The notes under the pieces: generated by a model | Told to the model about the DNA's origin: nothing | What the model saw: only the letters and a program-made list of their open reading frames with translations | Databases searched by the model: none | NCBI RefSeq assembly: GCF_029873635.1 | Contig: NC_080419.1 | Location: forward strand, 77,856,931-77,920,930 | DNA from: Malania oleifera | Lineage: Eukaryota; Streptophyta; Magnoliopsida; Santalales; Ximeniaceae | Reading direction: 5' to 3' | DNA: 64,000 nt | Program-made: the position numbers and the translations under genes | Shown: positions 60,170-64,000 of the stretch, piece after piece | How positions within the stretch are numbered: the first letter of the stretch is position 1 | Layout: each line of letters starts with the position of its first letter

Positions 60170-60756
60170 CTCCTTTAACTTAAAATTTACACCATATGTA
60201 TCAAGGGTAAACTCTAGTAAAAATCAGGACCTTAAATAATATTTGAAAAAGGTCGTGGTTGACCAAACTTAACTAGTTCAGTTGACCGAACCATTCAGGG
60301 GTCAACAGTTGACCAAGACTTAGTCAACCGAACATTTTTGAATGCATCTTCCTTAGTTGACCAAACCTTGATGTGACTGATCCTTCAACGGTTTAGCTGA
60401 CCAAATGTTCAGTTCTTTTTGGACTCAATCAACCGAACCTGATAAGTAGTCGACCGAACTTTGCCTTAGTCGATCCAACCCACGAAGGGGGTTCAAAATC
60501 GCCTTAATTCAGTCGACTATATCTGTAGTTCAAAAGTTCCTTGGTCGATTGTACTTATCAATATAGTCGACCGAACTTAAAATATAGTTGACCGAAAACT
60601 CTCAGGTTGGACATTTTTACCGCAAGTTAAATGAGATTAATTTTAATTGAATTTCATTAATCTTTTCTAAAATTTCACCTATGTCCCCCAACGGTTATAT
60701 TTTTATGAATGTCTATATGCACTACTTCATTTTGGAATATTAAGTATGGATTAGCA

Positions 60757-61041
60757 TGTAGAGACCCGAACCTTCATAAACTGGGTTCGTCGAAGAAGGA
60801 TCACATTCGTCGACGAATTCCTTCAGAGATTCGTCGATGAAATTCAGAGCCTCGTCAACAAGAAAATGCCGAGAGGTTTTGGGGGTTCTCGGGAAATCCT
60901 CGTTGATGAAATTCAGGGCCTCGTTGATTAATTATGTGGTGGATTCATTGACGAAGACATCGCCTCGTTGACGAATTGGACCGGGTCAAAGGTCCTATAA
61001 ATATCCCATTTGAGTTGCTTAGGGGTTAAGATTCCTCCAAA

Positions 61042-61083
<42 letters not shown>

Positions 61084-62727
61084 GGATTCTTTGCCGTTCG
61101 TCATCCATTTCCAAAAACAGAGGGTACTGCATGGATCAGAAGAGAAAACTGTACACTTTTAGTGGATCGGATCGTCGTTGCGAGGAGTTTTGGGTTTTCC
61201 CAAAAATCGAAGTTGGAATCTGATCCTAGTTTTGATTAGATATTTGGATAGCAATAGAAAACATAGTAAGGTCATGTTCTGTGGTTTTAGGTCGGGTTGT
61301 CGATTTGGACCGTTTTTGTACGAAGTTTCATTTCGAGTATAAGGTAAGGGGAACTTGATTACAACAGATATTTTGGAAAACTAAACCACTAAAAAGTTAG
61401 TTTATGTTATTATGTATGATTTAACTACTTATTTATGAAATTCTACCGAGTAGAAATGCCGGTTTTACGATTTTACGATTTTTGGTAAAAACGAGGATTT
61501 CGACGTGTGATCTCCAAATTTTCAAACATCGTTTATTTGTGTTTATACTATAGTAGGAGAGGCTTGAATCCTTTATTTATTCAGTTAAACTATGTATATT
61601 GAATTTCTATCATTTAATAGGTTTTTGAAGTAAACTTGTGTGATATATGTTGAAATGGAAATGAATGGAATTTTCTATACTATTGATATAGAATATGGGA
61701 ACGAAGTTCCAAATTTATTATAATGAGAATGTGATAAATGGAGGCTGGTGATACATCGAGCCACATCAGTAAACAAAGAGGGGTAAACTGAGTGGAAAGA
61801 CGCCAGTTTGAACCCAATGCTATTATGTGAATTTGTAAAAAATATTGGAATTGCGCAGGTTATCATATTTGTATAAATTGAATTTATGATACACGAAACC
61901 ACAGCTTGAAAGTCCCGAGAGGGTTGAAAAATACTTTGTTTGCAGAGTTGATATGATACGACACGATATCGTAGTTAGATGTACACGTGCAACCACATGT
62001 ATTAAACGATATGGGTACCAAGATGGTTGGCTAGCAGGGTGAAACCATTGGCTGATATTGGGCCAATGGAGGTAGTAGGATCGTATGTAGGTACTCGACA
62101 GTGTCTGCACGAACAGGGCATTGGACGAGTACCAATGCACAACCTGAGCCACGGGGTAAAATTGGTTATAGGGATATTTTGTTGTTTGTCATCTAATAAA
62201 TCATTAAATGGTCGAAAGACAAATGTGAGAATTTTGTAATATGAATACTGATACCTGATGCATTACTGTATTGAAAATATTTGATTTATATTCCAGATCA
62301 CACACTGTTGTAACTCCTTCTTCCTTACTGAGAGGTGTCTCACCCTATCATACAACCTTTGTTTTCAGGTCTATCAGTGCGTCAGACCTAGTAGCCAAAG
62401 GGACTAGGGAGGTTATTTTGGTTAGCTTACGTAAGCATCTACATCTTGTATTAAACTTGAGGAAGAATCCTTTTGAAGGGCTGTAATAATGAGAATTGTT
62501 CTAAGTCCGAATTATGTAAATTATGGATGTATTAGTGAACTCTGGTATAAGACTAGTAGAAATCCCAATGGATGTTTATGTTTTTCTGCGACATTTACAT
62601 CATGATTATGTATGTTTTACACCCGTATGTCCCTCTTAAGGGCGGGTTGTTTCCATATCTTGAACAGGTATAAGTATTATGTATGAATGAGTGACACCTG
62701 GGTTCATATAAAGGGCAGGTCGTTACA
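60757..62727 (+). mobile_element. Solo LTR, gypsy family D, TSD TAGCA
   Basis: Starts TGTAGAGACCCGAACC and ends GGGCAGGTCGTTACA, 1971 bp, flanked by TAGCA (60752-60756 and 62728-62732). It contains CGTCGACG modules (60785-60985), a TC microsatellite (61044-61082) and 'aaggtaaggggaac'. The end matches the gypsy LTR end at 26718. Gypsy identity is inferred from the end motif. Confidence 0.88.
61044..61082. repeat. (TC)n microsatellite
   Basis: About 19 TC units inside the gypsy family D LTR. Confidence 0.95.
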
Positions 62728-63856
62728 TAGCAAACATCATTAGCAAAAATCCTCTGAATTTCCAAATACCTATTTTCTCATATACAAGCTAAAAATCCCA
62801 CTCTTATTCTTCCTACTTGCTAAAATCTTTTGGTAAAAGTGTTATTGAGATTATCCATATAAGCTTACACTCTTATATTCTTTGATTATTATCGATATTG
62901 ATTTTATTGAGAGTAAGCTTGAGTTTTTCCCTTCTGATTTAATTCATAAGTTTTCATTGGGAAAACTCTCAAAGGTTTGTGAGTCTTGCATTCTTGTTGG
63001 AAGATTCAAGGGCTTGTTTTCGTGTTATGGTGAAATACTTTTAAAACAAACTTGATTTCAAATAGCTCCTATACTTTATACTTGATATTTGTTCTAGAGA
63101 TATTTGATTGTGCTCTTAATATCTGTAAGGTTATTACTTGTGATTGATTTACATATATTAACTCAAAGATATATTCACACCACTCTCACATATAAATTGT
63201 TATTGTTGCATATAACAGAGAGTTGGCATTTAGACTTCACTGAGCTTATACATTCATATCATACTGAAGTGTAATTTGTTGTATTGTATGTATTGGTACA
63301 TATCTGCTTATTGGAGAAGCACATATTTTGTACACAAATTTGTTATTATCGTTGTATTCTCGACGGGTTGTTGGAAGAGGGAGACTTGCCCTGTAAAAGT
63401 CCTGAATTGCCCAGGCTCGGTTAGGTGGGAACCAGATTGGCTTATACCTGGTTAAGAAAGTTAGGTGCACTATCCTAGTAAAGTATTGTAATCGGTGCCA
63501 CTCCACTTGTTAAATGAGCCGTAGTGGAAACCCTCTTGCTTGTGAGCTTGAGGTGGGGACGTAGGCAGTATTGGCTGAACCCCGATATCATATCATGTGT
63601 CGTTCTCTCTTACCCTGCATTACTTTAACTTCTGCACTTGAATGTTTACATTTCTATTATTGTGAATTCTTGGGAAATACTGAGACTGTTTTACATTGTG
63701 TTGATTATCTGCTCAGTTTTATATTGTGGCTATTAGGATTGCATAGAAAGACCCTAAGTTGTGTTTTACTGCTGTTAGATTAGTTAAACCTTGGAAGAAA
63801 TTTTTAAATCTCCAATGCACCCCCTTTCTTGAGAATACAACAATTCCAACACATAC

Positions 63857-64000
63857 CAATTTTTTTTTTCTTTTGCCGTTACCCTAAGCCGAACATTACA
63901 AGCTTTTATTAGGACCTTTTGATCTTTTGTGAAGTGTTTGTGCTACATTATTGGAGAGTTGATTTGAAAAATAGGCATATGAAGTTTGAGAAGTTCATTC
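63857..64000. other. Edge of window, unassigned
   Basis: Flank of the family C solo LTR, too short to assign. Confidence 0.4.

Larger units (their letters stand above)
57548..63851 (+). mobile_element. Solo LTR, copia family C, TSD CATAC, split by two LTRs
   Basis: Starts TGTTGATTTTTTGAG and ends CAATTCCAACA, flanked by CATAC (57543-57547 and 63852-63856). Its own sequence is about 2.1 kb in three pieces: 57548-57962, 60170-60756 and 62728-63851. The pieces line up in order with the 2207-bp copy at 57963-60169. No internal region remains. Confidence 0.88.

Overview
The window looks like a transposon-dense, AT-rich stretch of a woody-dicot-type plant nuclear genome. The evidence is spliced genes with GT-AG introns, nested Ty1-copia and Ty3-gypsy LTRs, a decayed CACTA (En/Spm) DNA transposon, and one plant-specific ankyrin/PGG membrane-protein gene. 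I saw no rRNA, tRNA, CRISPR array or bacterial-style operon. The species cannot be named from this sequence.

Layout. (1) 8-26.4 kb is one old copia element (LTR family A; LTR, initiator-tRNA-Met-type primer site at 24404, gag to about 26370). Its 5' LTR is split by a CACTA element at 1633-23911. The CACTA carries decayed tnp2 (11330-15014) and tnpA (15133-18080) genes, and part of tnpA is triplicated in tandem. Two solo LTRs sit inside the CACTA only 26 bases apart, each with a perfect 5-bp target duplication: family A at 5943-8186 (GATAG) and a 3-kb gypsy-type LTR at 8213-11223 (AGTAT). (2) 26.4-30.3 kb holds a gypsy LTR end, a decayed plant-specific gag-like (DUF7745-type) reading frame, and unassigned sequence. 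(3) 30299-42343, minus strand, is the only intact host gene. It has three exons with matching phases and encodes a 603-residue ankyrin-repeat/PGG membrane protein. Its first intron (about 9.1 kb) contains a 3.5-kb copia element with 635-bp LTRs and a TCCTT duplication. (4) 43.7-52.5 kb is a direct duplication of about 0.7-0.85 kb. Between its arms lie a minus-strand Tnt1-like copia, a second CACTA end inserted in that copia's LTR, and the 3' end of another copia. (5) 53.4-63.9 kb is a stack of LTRs. Copia 5' ends and a gag are interrupted by family C LTRs and gypsy family D LTRs. One family C solo LTR (57548-63851, CATAC) is split by two younger solo LTRs (57963-60169 and 60757-62727).

The strongest unexplained pattern is that the LTRs of several families, copia and gypsy alike, carry clusters of short modules built around GTCGAC-type palindromes (AGTCGACT, GGTCGACC, CGTCGACG, and CATCGATG). 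Copies of one LTR family carry different versions of the module in the same relative place. The host gene probably acts in stress or defence signalling at a membrane; this is inferred from its family. The other coding sequences are transposon genes broken by stops and frameshifts.
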